Origin: Corynebacterium lactis
GTDB lineage: Bacteria; Actinomycetota; Actinomycetes; Mycobacteriales; Mycobacteriaceae
DNA: 64,000 nt
Assembly: GCF_900519355.1 (NCBI RefSeq)
Contig: NZ_ULHE01000002.1
Location: 62,001-126,000, forward strand
Direction: 5' to 3'
The notes below the pieces were generated by a model. The model made no database searches. It had not been told where the DNA came from and saw nothing but the letters and a program-made list of their open reading frames with translations. Positions 21,037-30,020 of this stretch are shown here, piece after piece (within the stretch, counting starts at the first letter, position 1; every line of letters begins with the position of its first letter). The translations under genes were made by a program, and so were the position numbers.

Positions 21037-21858
21037 TTACGCCTCCCTCTTGCGCCAGATGAACTCGTGGATGGAGTGGTCCATGCGCAGGCCGCGGGCC
21101 TCGAACTTGGTGGTCGGGCGGTCGAGCAGCATGGGGGATTCCGGCCACGGCCAGGCGATTGGCTCCAGGGTTGGCTCGACGTCGCGGAGCTCCTCGATCC
21201 ACTCGGCGTAGCCGGCGTGGTCGGTGGCGGCGTGGAAAATGCCGCCCGGCTTCAGGCGCGAGGAAATCAGGCGCAGGGTGCCGGACTGGAGGATGCGGCG
21301 CTTGTGGTGGCGGGCCTTCGGCCACGGGTCCGGGAAGAACAGGCGGACGCCGTCCAAGGATTCCGGCTCGATCATGCGCTGGAGTACCTCGACGCCGTCG
21401 CCGCGGACCATGCGGATGTTCGGCACGCCGCCGCGGACGGTGGCGGAGAGAAGCTTCGCCAGGCCGGGCTTGTAGAGCTCGACGGCGATGATGTTGTGGT
21501 CCGGCTCCTGCGGGGCCATCGCGACGGTGGAGGTGCCGGTGCCGCAGCCGATCTCGACGATGGTCGGGCCCTTGCGGCCGAACCAGCCCTCGACGTCGAT
21601 AGCCTCGTCGGACAGGACCTTGCCGAAGGTGTCCCAGTTGTCCTCCCAGATCTTCTCCTGGTTGGCGGTCAGGGTGCCACGGCGGAAGGAGAGGTTGCCG
21701 ATGCGCGGGTAGTCCAGGCCGTCGTTGAACTGGGTCTTCTCCGGGCGACCGTGGGGCAGGTCGCCCTTGGCGGACGGGGTGGCTGCGGAGTTTTCTGCGG
21801 GACTTTCCGCAGAAGAATTTTTAGGAATATCAGAATTAGTCACGCACCTATTGTTCAT
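21037..21858 (-). CDS. trmB: tRNA (guanine-N7-)-methyltransferase
   Basis: SAM-dependent enzyme that forms m7G46 in tRNA. The 273-residue protein has the SAM loop [15 protein letters not shown] and the family signature [16 protein letters not shown]. The first 50 residues are a Ser/Ala/Pro-rich extension. ATG 21858 is chosen, but a GTG at 21843 is also possible, and neither has a good ribosome site. It heads the operon with NYN, YbhN and DUF3054. Divergent from it lies an unrecognised three-gene cluster. Confidence 0.93.
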   Translation of the reverse strand: MNNRCVTNSDIPKNSSAESPAENSAATPSAKGDLPHGRPEKTQFNDGLDYPRIGNLSFRRGTLTANQEKIWEDNWDTFGKVLSDEAIDVEGWFGRKGPTIVEIGCGTGTSTVAMAPQEPDHNIIAVELYKPGLAKLLSATVRGGVPNIRMVRGDGVEVLQRMIEPESLDGVRLFFPDPWPKARHHKRRILQSGTLRLISSRLKPGGIFHAATDHAGYAEWIEELRDVEPTLEPIAWPWPESPMLLDRPTTKFEARGLRMDHSIHEFIWRKREA

Positions 21859-22121
21859 GACGACGCGCAACTATCCAATACCGAATATTCGTCGGCCGGT
21901 TGGGAAACGGTTCAGTGGCCGGTTTGGGCAGGTACCTGGGGTTCCCTTGGGAGTCGAGCCCTTGTCCGATTCCCCGGCCGAGCTTCGGAGGCTACCGCGC
22001 TGTGGTGCACGTCGAGCTAGGAAGTCGACGGTGCTGTGGAGTTGCCGAATCCGGTGCAGGCGGTACTCTGGCCGCTACTGGAGCTGATCGACTGTTTTTC
22101 AGTTCTCTGGGGGGGGATGAA

Positions 22122-22670
22122 ATGAATAACTCTGAAGCGAATTCGCCTGAAACAATCGCGCCCGAAACAAGTACGAGCGCCCAGGATCTTCGAGAGCGGT
22201 TGAGTGCCGCGTTGCTCGACTGGATGTCGAAGCAGCCGAGTTCTTCTGCTGCGCAGGTGGCCGTTGCTGCGGCGCTGCAGCGTGATGCCGGGCCGCCGTC
22301 GGTATGCGCGCGCCTGCGCAAGGGAGTCCACGCGGACGCCGTGGCCAGCGCTTTCGAGCGGTGCCTCGGCACCTGGAGACATTCACGGCAAGTTTCAGCT
22401 GCGTCTCAACCGCCCGAGCTGGTGCTGGAGCAGGGGCCGGTCCGGCTCGTGCTTGCCGACGTCTACTGCGACATCGACACGAATGACCCGGCGGAGCACG
22501 AATTCGAACTGACAGGGGCGCTGCGACAACTTGGCGGTACAGGTCAGTCGCACGAAGAGAGCCTTCGGTTGACTGCGCTTCGCCAGGCCGTAGCTGAGGT
22601 GAGCGCCCTGTACCCGGAGTTCTCCGATGGATTGGAGGAGCTGCTATGTCGGTCGTACCCGCGAAACTGA
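22122..22670 (+). CDS. Unrecognised protein, first gene of an unknown three-gene cluster
   Basis: A 182-residue protein I cannot assign. The first 25 residues are polar (Asn/Ser/Glu/Thr-rich). A helical stretch follows (DLRERLSAALLDWMSKQP and an Ala-rich helix), then a mixed region with VRLVLADVYCDIDTNDP. It has no signal peptide or membrane helix. The ATG has a run of seven G's plus GATGAA directly upstream as a ribosome site. Its stop lies 25 bases inside the next gene, indicating coupled translation. The cluster lies between trmB and pck. Confidence 0.65.
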   Translation: MNNSEANSPETIAPETSTSAQDLRERLSAALLDWMSKQPSSSAAQVAVAAALQRDAGPPSVCARLRKGVHADAVASAFERCLGTWRHSRQVSAASQPPELVLEQGPVRLVLADVYCDIDTNDPAEHEFELTGALRQLGGTGQSHEESLRLTALRQAVAEVSALYPEFSDGLEELLCRSYPRN

Positions 22671-23650
22671 GGGTGACCAAGGCCGGGGACGCGGCGCAAC
22701 GGGCTGACTTCTCCAAGGTCGTCGACGCCGGAGCGGGCAGTGGTGAAACCGGCACCAGCGAGGCTGGTGGCCGGGAGATCGAGTTCGTGGACCAGCGGGC
22801 CTCGGTGGTGCTCTACGTCGCAGACAGCGACGTAGAGCCAACCCGGGAGTGCGTCGAGACTATAGAGGCGATCGCCGAAGCCACCGGTCGAGTGGCCGTC
22901 GGGCTCATCGGGGCCGGAGAATTTGGGCCCTCGTGGCGCCGTGCGGTCCCGGGGCAGATTCCCATGGGGGCGTTGGACTCGAAGATGGGGAGAACCCTGG
23001 TTCTGCTCGCCGATGGGCCTCCGCGGGCGCTGCCTCACACGGCGTCGTTGCGCCGTCGTAAAGCGCAACAAGCCCAGTTGGTGGCGGAGCGTGCGCGCCG
23101 GGCGGAGGCGGCGGGGCGCGGCCACGGTCAAGCCCGGGCGAGCCTCGATCGGGCGTTGGACGAGGTCCTGGGGCGACTTGCCCTGACCGAGGCCAGGCAG
23201 TCCACGCAGTTGCGGGCGGAGGCGACCGGGGCAGCTCGGGAGGTGGCGGATGCAGCCGAGCGTTTGGGGCTCGGCGAGATCCGGTTTGAGGTCCCGGTGC
23301 CGTCTCCGTCCGAGCGTCCCAATGTGCTGATGGAGGGCGTGCTTTCCGTCATGGTTGTGGCCGCGGCGATGGGAGTCGCGCGTCTGCTGGCGACGCCGAT
23401 GTCCTGGGTTGGGGTGACGGGACTGGGGGCGCAGGTGGCGATGGGTGCCGTCGGCCTCGTGTTCGCGGCGGTCGCTATCGCTGCGAGTCTTCGGAGAAAC
23501 GCCAAGCAGCGTCGAATCCGTTGGGTGGCGGCGTACCTGTCACGGCTCCGGCGTGGGTGGTTGCGGCAGCTCGACGGTGCGCTTGCACAGCGCGCTGACT
23601 CCGGGCGGGGGAGCTGGCGAATCGCACAGTTATCGGAAAACAAGGTCTGA
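22646..23650 (+). CDS. Unrecognised two-helix membrane protein, second gene of the unknown cluster
   Basis: A 334-residue protein of unknown function. Residues about 45-130 form a possible alpha/beta domain (SVVLYVADSDVEPTREC, RVAVGLIGAGEFGPSW, TLVLLADGPPR). About 135-220 is an Arg/Ala/Glu-rich coiled coil. Two hydrophobic helices follow at about 230-250 and 255-280, and a basic tail (RRNAKQRRIRW) is probably cytosolic. The layout suggests a membrane-anchored sensor or scaffold, which is inference only. It overlaps the first gene by 25 bases, and the third gene begins 28 bases after its stop. Confidence 0.7.
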   Translation: MSVVPAKLRVTKAGDAAQRADFSKVVDAGAGSGETGTSEAGGREIEFVDQRASVVLYVADSDVEPTRECVETIEAIAEATGRVAVGLIGAGEFGPSWRRAVPGQIPMGALDSKMGRTLVLLADGPPRALPHTASLRRRKAQQAQLVAERARRAEAAGRGHGQARASLDRALDEVLGRLALTEARQSTQLRAEATGAAREVADAAERLGLGEIRFEVPVPSPSERPNVLMEGVLSVMVVAAAMGVARLLATPMSWVGVTGLGAQVAMGAVGLVFAAVAIAASLRRNAKQRRIRWVAAYLSRLRRGWLRQLDGALAQRADSGRGSWRIAQLSENKV

Positions 23651-23678
23651 AAGATCCTGAAAGTAAGGGGGATGAGTG

Positions 23679-24122
23679 ATGGATGAGTTTTCGCTCCTGG
23701 AGCACCTTTTTCCTGGCGGCGAAGGCCCGGCCGGTGGAGACCACACTGGGGACTTGCGTGAGCCATGCGGCCTCGGGGAGGCGGTTCCGCTTGCCGACGG
23801 CGAGGTTGGCAACGGGCTCGTAGTGGTTGTTGACGGGCAGGCCGTTGACTTGGGGGAGGAGTCGTCGGTGACGTTGGCCGATGACTCGGGATTGTCGGTG
23901 TATTCGGACCTGGACGGTGACGGTGAGGTCGATCACGTGACCACCGTCAGGTTTGACGGTTCGTGGGAGTCCTGGAGTAGCGAGGAGTCCTGGGCTAGTG
24001 AGGTGGGCGGGGAGCGTATGGAATCCGCCGGATCGGAGGGGCAGAAGCGGGCCGAACCGGAGTCCGTGGTCAATTGGGATGCCTATTCCTGGGAACAGAG
24101 CACCACGGGGCGCTGGGGCTGA
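23679..24122 (+). CDS. Acidic DUF6802-like protein, third gene of the unknown cluster
   Basis: A very acidic 147-residue protein with no signal peptide or membrane helix. The centre carries SVYSDLDGDGEVDHVTTVRF, a DxDGDGxxD calcium-loop-like motif, and the end WDAYSWEQSTTGRWG is Trp-rich. The combination resembles actinobacterial DUF6802 proteins, though I cannot confirm this. The ribosome site AAGGGGG favours ATG 23679 over the GTG just before it. It closes the three-gene cluster; pck starts 381 bases later. Confidence 0.65.
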   Translation: MDEFSLLEHLFPGGEGPAGGDHTGDLREPCGLGEAVPLADGEVGNGLVVVVDGQAVDLGEESSVTLADDSGLSVYSDLDGDGEVDHVTTVRFDGSWESWSSEESWASEVGGERMESAGSEGQKRAEPESVVNWDAYSWEQSTTGRWG

Positions 24123-24503
24123 GCTTCTCGAACGGGGATCGCCAGGGTCGGGAGCGGGGTGGCGCGTCGTCGGCCGGGTTTGGGGTGGCAAAAAGTGGTA
24201 GTTACGACTGTCGGCGACATCGGTAAAACCCCGCTTGTATTCATGTTCCTAACAAATGGGGGTAACCCGGGGAGTGAAGTTCAAATGGGTGAACATTGAT
24301 GGAAATGAATCTTTTATACGCAGGTTATTGGCCTATAAAAACAGGTAGAGTTGTCAGTGCATGTCGAAAAGGCTGCCAATCAGAGTCCGTGGCGCTGTCA
24401 ACAAATTAGGGATGAAGCGATTCGGAAATGTGGGGTTACGGCATGTTTTGGTATCCCCCGGTAGCCTGGAACCAAGACGCGAATCAATGAGTCAGGAGAA
24501 CTG
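24123..24503. promoter_or_regulatory. Promoter and leader region of pck
   Basis: Gene-free 381 bases, turning AT-rich from about 24240. Likely elements are a TTATTG...TATAAAA/TAGAGT core around 24325-24355, giving a leader of more than 100 bases, and ATGGGGGTAAC near 24256, which contains the G-run seen in RamA-type sites in corynebacteria. AGGAGAACTG directly before the ATG is the ribosome site. The regulator assignment is only a suggestion. Confidence 0.4.
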
Positions 24504-26345
24504 ATGTCCGCACCTTCCATTCCTGGTCTTGAGGGCCAGGCCCCGACCGAAAACGCTGAGCTGCTTCGCTGGATTGCCGAAGTCGCTGAGCTGACCCAGC
24601 CAGACAAGATTGTCTTCGCAGACGGCTCGGAAGAAGAGTGGAACCGCCTTTCCCAGGACTTGGTGGATAAGGGAACTTTCATCAAGCTGAACGAGGAAAA
24701 GCGTCCGAATTCCTTCCTCGCCCGCTCGAACCCGAAGGACGTCGCTCGTGTTGAGTCCCGTACCTTCATCGCCTCCAAGACTGAGGATGGCGCTGGTCCG
24801 ACCAACAACTGGGCTGACCCGGTCGAGCTGAAGAAGGAAATGACGGAGCACTACCGCGGTTCCATGAAGGGTCGCACCATGTTCGTCGTTCCGTTCTGCA
24901 TGGGTCCGATTACTGACCCGAAGCCGAAGCTGGGCGTCCAGCTCACCGACTCCGAGTACGTGGTTCTGTCCATGCGCATCATGACCCGCATGGGCAAGGA
25001 GGCTCTGGACAAGATTGGTCCGGATGGGGACTTCGTCCACGCTCTGCACTCCGTCGGCTACCCGCTGGAGGAGGGCCAGGAAGACGTTTCTTGGCCGTGC
25101 AACGACACCAAGTACATCTCCCAGTTCCCGGAGACCAAGGAGATTTGGTCCTACGGTTCCGGCTACGGCGGAAACGCCATCCTGGCCAAGAAGTGCTACG
25201 CCCTGCGTATCGCTTCCGTCATGGCTAAGGAAGAGGGCTGGATGGCTGAGCACATGCTCATCCTGAAGCTGACCAACCCGGAGGGCAAGGCCTACCACAT
25301 CGCAGCGGCATTCCCGTCCGCATGTGGTAAGACCAACCTCGCTATGATCACCCCGACCATCGAGGGCTGGAAGGCCGAGGTCGTCGGCGACGACATCGCA
25401 TGGCTGAAGTTCGGCGAGGACGGACGCCTCTACGCCGTCAACCCGGAGAACGGCTTCTTCGGTGTTGCACCGGGCACCAACTACAAGTCCAACCCGAACG
25501 CCATGAAGACCATGGAGCCGGGTAACACCATCTTCACCAACGTCGCTCTGACCGATGATGGCGATGTCTGGTGGGAGGGCATGGAAGGCAAGCCCGAGCA
25601 CCTCATCGACTGGAAGGGCAACGACTGGACCCCGGATTCGGACGAGCTCTCCTCGCACCCGAACTCCCGCTACTGCACCCCGATCGCGCAGTGCCCGGTT
25701 GCCGCTCCGGAGTACGACGACCCGAAGGGTGTCCCGCTGGACGCCATCCTCTTCGGTGGCCGTCGCCCCGACACCGTGCCGCTGGTGACCCAGGCTCTGT
25801 CCTGGAACCACGCAACCTTCATCGGCGCGACCCTGGCTTCCGGCCAGACCGCTGCTTCCGCTGAGGCTAAGGTCGGCTCCCTGCGCCACGACCCGATGGC
25901 TATGCTGCCGTTCATCGGCTACAACGTCGGTGACTACCTGCAGCACTGGGTCGACATGGGCGCCAAGGGCGGCGACAAGATGCCGGAGGTCTTCCTGGTT
26001 AACTGGTTCCGCCGGGCTGCTGACGACGGCCACTTCCTGTGGCCCGGTTTCGGCGACAACTCCCGCGTCCTCAAGTGGATCATCGACCGCATTGAGGGCC
26101 GTGTGGATGCCAAGGAGACTGTCGTTGGTCACACCGCGAAGGCCGAGGATCTCGACCTGACCGGCCTGGACATCCCGATGGAGGACGTCAAGGAGGCTCT
26201 GAAGGCCCCGGCCGCCAAGTGGCGCGCTGACCTCGAGGACAACGAGCAGTGGCTGAAGTCCCTCGGCCCGCGCGTCCCGCAGGAGGTTTGGGACGAGTTC
26301 GAGGCTCTGAAGGGCCGCATCGAGGAGCGTCTCCAGAAGAAGTAA
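24504..26345 (+). CDS. pck: Phosphoenolpyruvate carboxykinase (GTP)
   Basis: Gluconeogenic enzyme converting oxaloacetate and GTP to PEP, CO2 and GDP. The 613-residue protein is full length for the GTP-dependent family. The nucleotide loop [12 protein letters not shown] is at about 270-281. Also visible are [13 protein letters not shown], the [23 protein letters not shown] metal/substrate region and [12 protein letters not shown]. The ribosome site AGGAGAAC is strong. A terminator follows about 140 bases after the stop, so the gene is monocistronic. The pck-trmB-NYN neighbourhood is conserved in corynebacteria, but here the unknown three-gene cluster separates pck from trmB. Confidence 0.98.
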   Translation: MSAPSIPGLEGQAPTENAELLRWIAEVAELTQPDKIVFADGSEEEWNRLSQDLVDKGTFIKLNEEKRPNSFLARSNPKDVARVESRTFIASKTEDGAGPTNNWADPVELKKEMTEHYRGSMKGRTMFVVPFCMGPITDPKPKLGVQLTDSEYVVLSMRIMTRMGKEALDKIGPDGDFVHALHSVGYPLEEGQEDVSWPCNDTKYISQFPETKEIWSYGSGYGGNAILAKKCYALRIASVMAKEEGWMAEHMLILKLTNPEGKAYHIAAAFPSACGKTNLAMITPTIEGWKAEVVGDDIAWLKFGEDGRLYAVNPENGFFGVAPGTNYKSNPNAMKTMEPGNTIFTNVALTDDGDVWWEGMEGKPEHLIDWKGNDWTPDSDELSSHPNSRYCTPIAQCPVAAPEYDDPKGVPLDAILFGGRRPDTVPLVTQALSWNHATFIGATLASGQTAASAEAKVGSLRHDPMAMLPFIGYNVGDYLQHWVDMGAKGGDKMPEVFLVNWFRRAADDGHFLWPGFGDNSRVLKWIIDRIEGRVDAKETVVGHTAKAEDLDLTGLDIPMEDVKEALKAPAAKWRADLEDNEQWLKSLGPRVPQEVWDEFEALKGRIEERLQKK

Positions 26346-26481
26346 GCCTTCTCGGTAGGCCTCTCTAGGTTTCTCCTGACTGGTTCCGGGGGTGCCGGGT
26401 TTTCCCGGGCCCGCGCCCCCGGTTCCGTTTGGTCAGGGTTGCCAAATTGGTAATTGGGCGAGCATTCGGGAAAAAGACTTA

Positions 26482-26517
26482 CCCCCAGCAGGCCTTTTGG
26501 TCGCTGGGGGATTTTCT
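26482..26517 (+). terminator. Intrinsic terminator downstream of pck
   Basis: CCCCCAGC (26482-26489) pairs with GCTGGGGG (26503-26510) over a 13-base loop and is followed by ATTTTCT. A second G/C-rich imperfect stem (about 26377-26440) precedes it. Confidence 0.85.
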
Positions 26518-26576
26518 ATGCCCTACTACTGGGGGCGAGATTCCCTCAGGGCGTGGCTGTTAGGAGCCGCTAAGAG

Positions 26577-27700
26577 TCACTGTCGAAAGCCCTCCGTGAG
26601 CTCCTCCACAATCTTCGCCGCCGCCTGCTCGCGACAGTGTGCAAATCCGGTTCCTGCCCAGAGGTTGAGGTATTCGGGGTCGCCGACGCTGTTCGCTGCC
26701 CCGCGAATGGGCGTCGTCAAGTAGTGGATCTGCGGGTAGAGCGGTGGCGCCACCTGCGAGAACTCCTCGGCAAAACGATTGCGAATCGTCCGGGCGGATT
26801 TGCCCGAAAACGCATGTGTGACCATGGTGTCGCGGTCACGGAGTTCCAACAGCGCCCGCTTGTGGGTCGGCTTGGTGCCCGCCTCTGTCGCAGTGAGGAA
26901 ACGCGTGCCCACCTGCACCGCCGTGGCGCCCGCTCGCATCAGCTTTACGACGTCCGCGGCCCCGGCCACACCACCCGCTGCGATAATCGGGACCTTGGTC
27001 GCCTGCGTGGCTTCCGTGACCGCCGCGACAAGGTCGTCGGTGGTGGCGCCGATGGCATCCGAGGAATCCTTCCCCGCTACAAACCCACGGTGACCGCCGG
27101 CGGCGAGCCCCTGCAGGACGATGCGATCTGCCCCGGCCTCACTTGCTGCGCGGACGCATCGATGGAGGTGGCGTTCAGAATTACCTTCCTCCCGGAGTCT
27201 TTGATCCGGGTGATGATGTCCGCATCCGGGTAGCCAAAGGTGAAGGAAACGTATTCGAGCGCTGCTGCATCGGGCAGGAAGTCCTTGTCCAGAATAGCGT
27301 CGACCTTGGCGGTGTAGTGGTCGTCTGACCAGGCCGGAGCGGCCGGCAGTTCGACGCCGAAGCGTTCGGCCACCGGCGCCAGCCGGTCACGGAATAAAGC
27401 CCATTGCTGCAGCTCATCCTCGGTTGCGCTATCTCCGACGGATGCCGGGCAAAAGAGGTTGATGCCGAAGGTGTGGCCGTCGGCCAGCAGGGAGGCGGTG
27501 CGGTGGGCGGCGTCGGTGAGGGCCTCGGGCGTGAGGTAGCCGGCGGCGAGCATGCCAAGACCGCCGGCGTTCGAGACGGCGGCGGTCAGCTCGGGAGTGG
27601 AGGGGCCGCCAGCCATCGGCGCGAGGACGATGGGGAGGCGGGGCGCTGCGCTGGAGAAGCTGGTGCTGTCGCTGGCGGCGCTGGTGCTAGGGGTGCTCAT
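26577..27700 (-). CDS. Nitronate monooxygenase (2-nitropropane dioxygenase family), frameshifted
   Basis: FMN-dependent TIM-barrel enzyme oxidising alkyl nitronates, about 374 residues when repaired. The N-terminal part has LPIVLAPMAGGPSTPELTAA and VSNAGGLGMLAAGYL, and the C-terminal part carries the FMN-phosphate region GATAVQVGTRFL. The frame breaks at about 27153-27156: the minus strand reads GATGCGTCCGC where one more G gives DAVRAASEAGADRIVLQG, with GHRG following. That His-Gly stretch is the usual active-site segment. ATG 27700 is used because MSTPSTSA precedes the conserved core closely; the ribosome site is weak. The physiological substrate is unknown. If the break is real the enzyme is inactive. 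Confidence 0.88.
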
Positions 27701-27737
27701 GGGGCCGAGGCTAGCACGGCCGTGGCGGGCAGTCACC

Positions 27738-27808
27738 GACGTTGTGCCAGGCTCCCGACGTTATGCCAGTGCGTACCGTGGCACAACGTCGGCTCCGAGG
27801 CACAACGT
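27738..27808. repeat. Four-copy 12-bp element in inverted arrangement
   Basis: GACGTTGTGCCAG (27738-27750) and GACGTTATGCCAG (27757-27769) are direct copies; TGGCACAACGTC (27779-27790) and AGGCACAACGTG (27797-27808) are their inverted copies. Spacing is 18-19 bp. The array lies between the betA stop and the nitronate monooxygenase start, both minus-strand genes. It could be an operator array or part of a transcript end. Confidence 0.75.
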
Positions 27809-27862
27809 GCTGGGAGGGGGCCGGAAGGCGCCCGGGAGCACCGGGAGCGCCGACCCAGGACC

Positions 27863-29593
27863 CTACTTAACGGTCTCCGGCGGATCCAGCGGCATACCCT
27901 GGCCAGCCCGGTAGAACGGGATGTCCTGCGGCGCGAGCGGGGTCTTGCCGGCAATCAGGTCGGAGGCCTTCTCGGCGATCATCATGGTCGGGGCGTAGAT
28001 GTTGCCGTTGGTAATCCCCGGCATGACCGAAGCATCGACGACGTAGAGGCCTTCGGTACCGTGGACCTGCATGGTTTCGGGATCGACGACGGCCATCTCG
28101 TCGTCAGCCGGGCCCATCTTGCAGGTGCAGGACGGGTGCAGGGCGGTCTCGGCGTCGTTGCGGACCCACTCGAGGATCTCCTCGTCGGTCTGGACATCCG
28201 CACCGGGGGAGATCTCGCCGTCGGTGTACTCCTTCATTGCCGGGGTGTCCAGCAGCTTGCGGGAAACCTTCACGGCCTCGACCCACTCGCGGCGGTCCTG
28301 GTCGGTGGAGAGGTAGTTGAACAGGATCTCCGGCTTGACGTTGATGTTCGAGGACTTGATGTGCACGTGGCCGACCGCGTCGGAGTACATCGGGCCGACG
28401 TGGAACTGGAAGCCGTGCGGGCTGTCGATCTTCGTGCCGTCGTAGCGCATGGCCAGCGGCAGGAAGTGGAACATCAGGTTCGGGTACGGCTCCTTATCGT
28501 TCGAGCGCGCGAAGCCGCCGCCCTCGAAGTGGGAGGTCGCGACCGGGCCCTTGTGGGTCAGCAGCCACCACAGGCCGATGAACGGCCAACGCCACTTGTC
28601 CAGGTACGGCTGTGAGGACACCGGCTTGGTGACGTTGTACTGGATGTAGACCTCGAGGTGGTCCTGCAGGTTCTCGCCGACGCCCGGCAGGTGCTTGACG
28701 ACGTTCACACCGGCGGCGTTCAGGATGTCCTTGTTGCCGACGCCGGAGACCTCCAGCAGCTGCGGGGAGTTAAACGCGCCACCGCAGAGGATGACCTTGT
28801 CTGCGCGGACCTGGCGGGTGCGACCCTTCCAGGAATACTCGACGCCGACGGCCTTGGTGCCCTCGAAAAGGACGCGGTCGACGGTGGCGCGGGTGCGCAG
28901 CTCCAGGTTCGGGCGGTTAAGGACCGGGTGCAGGTAGGCGCGGGCCGCGGAGAGGCGGCGGCCCTTGTCGATGTTGGCGTCGAAGGGGCCGAAGCCCTCC
29001 TGGCGGTAGCCGTTGACGTCCGGGGTGTAGTTGTAGCCGGCCTGCTCAATGGACTTGAAGAAGGCCTTGAACAGCGGAGAGTCGGCCGGGCCGCGCTTCA
29101 TGCGCAGCGGGCCGTCGTGGCCGCGGCGCGGGTCGTCCTTGTCGGAGCCGAGTGCGTTTTCCATGCGCTTGAAGTAGGGCAGGACGTTGTTCCAGCCCCA
29201 GTTCTCCAGGCCCTTGGTGTTGCCCCACTTGTCGTAGTCCATTGGGTTGCCGCGCTGGTAGATCTGGCCGTTGATGGAGGAGGAGCCGCCGACTACCTTG
29301 CCGCGCGCGTGGTAGATGCGGCGCCCGTTCATCTCCGGTTCCGGCTCGGACTCGTAGGCCCAGTCGTAGTACTTGTTGCCGATGGGGAAGGAGAATGCCG
29401 AGGGCATGTGGATGAACAGGTCCCACAGGGAGTCCATGCGGCCGGCCTCGAGGACCAGGACGCTCTTTGTCTGGTCTGAGGACAGGCGGTTGGCGAGGAC
29501 GGAGCCGGCGGATCCTGCGCCGACGATGACGACGTCGCGGTGTTCCACGTCCGTGTCGTTGTGCTTCTTACCGAAGAACGGGAAAGCTGCCAT
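27863..29593 (-). CDS. betA: Choline dehydrogenase (GMC oxidoreductase)
   Basis: FAD enzyme oxidising choline to betaine aldehyde, the first step of glycine-betaine synthesis. The 576-residue protein shows the FAD fold [18 protein letters not shown] (about 20-37), the GMC signatures [18 protein letters not shown] and [16 protein letters not shown], and the C-terminal [11 protein letters not shown] and [18 protein letters not shown], close to BetA proteins. GGAGG precedes the ATG at 29593. The gene diverges from betT-betB, which supply choline and the second oxidation. Other GMC alcohol oxidases are possible, but the context makes choline the best guess. Confidence 0.92.
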   Translation of the reverse strand: MAAFPFFGKKHNDTDVEHRDVVIVGAGSAGSVLANRLSSDQTKSVLVLEAGRMDSLWDLFIHMPSAFSFPIGNKYYDWAYESEPEPEMNGRRIYHARGKVVGGSSSINGQIYQRGNPMDYDKWGNTKGLENWGWNNVLPYFKRMENALGSDKDDPRRGHDGPLRMKRGPADSPLFKAFFKSIEQAGYNYTPDVNGYRQEGFGPFDANIDKGRRLSAARAYLHPVLNRPNLELRTRATVDRVLFEGTKAVGVEYSWKGRTRQVRADKVILCGGAFNSPQLLEVSGVGNKDILNAAGVNVVKHLPGVGENLQDHLEVYIQYNVTKPVSSQPYLDKWRWPFIGLWWLLTHKGPVATSHFEGGGFARSNDKEPYPNLMFHFLPLAMRYDGTKIDSPHGFQFHVGPMYSDAVGHVHIKSSNINVKPEILFNYLSTDQDRREWVEAVKVSRKLLDTPAMKEYTDGEISPGADVQTDEEILEWVRNDAETALHPSCTCKMGPADDEMAVVDPETMQVHGTEGLYVVDASVMPGITNGNIYAPTMMIAEKASDLIAGKTPLAPQDIPFYRAGQGMPLDPPETVK

Positions 29594-30020
29594 GTTTAGG
29601 TGTACCTCCGTGGTTCTGGGCCGTAACTTCTTCGCGTCGATAATCTGCCGCGGGCAGAGTGCCGAGTGAGCTGAGTACCCCGAGGGCTCCCCGCGAGAGG
29701 GGTCGAGTCGGGTGTTGCACGAGTACGGCACGAGTGCTGCAAGGGCGCTCCACAGACAAGCATTTAGAAAAAATACTTATATGTCTGCCATTGAAATTCC
29801 GGGTGGGGAATCGCGTGGCGGAAGACGCTTCCACTCCAGAATGACATAAAACTATTCGCGAATTCCACCTAAAGTAGCGATTTTTGTCTCATTTCCCCAT
29901 GAAAGGCCCAGGCTATGACGTATCTTTGAGAGTGCGAAAAAGTTAGAAAATCAGTGACAATTTCCCTGAAAATGTAAGGGATGTATGCTGGACGGGTCCC
30001 CAAAACTGAAGGATTTTCCT
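29594..30020. promoter_or_regulatory. Divergent betA/betT control region
   Basis: No gene is supported in these 427 bases, and no betI-type repressor gene is nearby. The stretch next to betA has GC-rich repeats (GCACGAGT at about 29717 and 29730). The betT side is strongly AT-rich from about 29765, with a candidate -10 TATGCT near 29983 and ribosome site GAAGGA before the ATG at 30021. Osmotic or choline control would act here. Confidence 0.4.

Noticed and set aside
22122..24122. The unknown three-gene cluster as a type VII secretion (ESX) locus
   Set aside because: No WXG100 protein, EccC-type ATPase or mycosin is present, and the first gene lacks the WxG motif.
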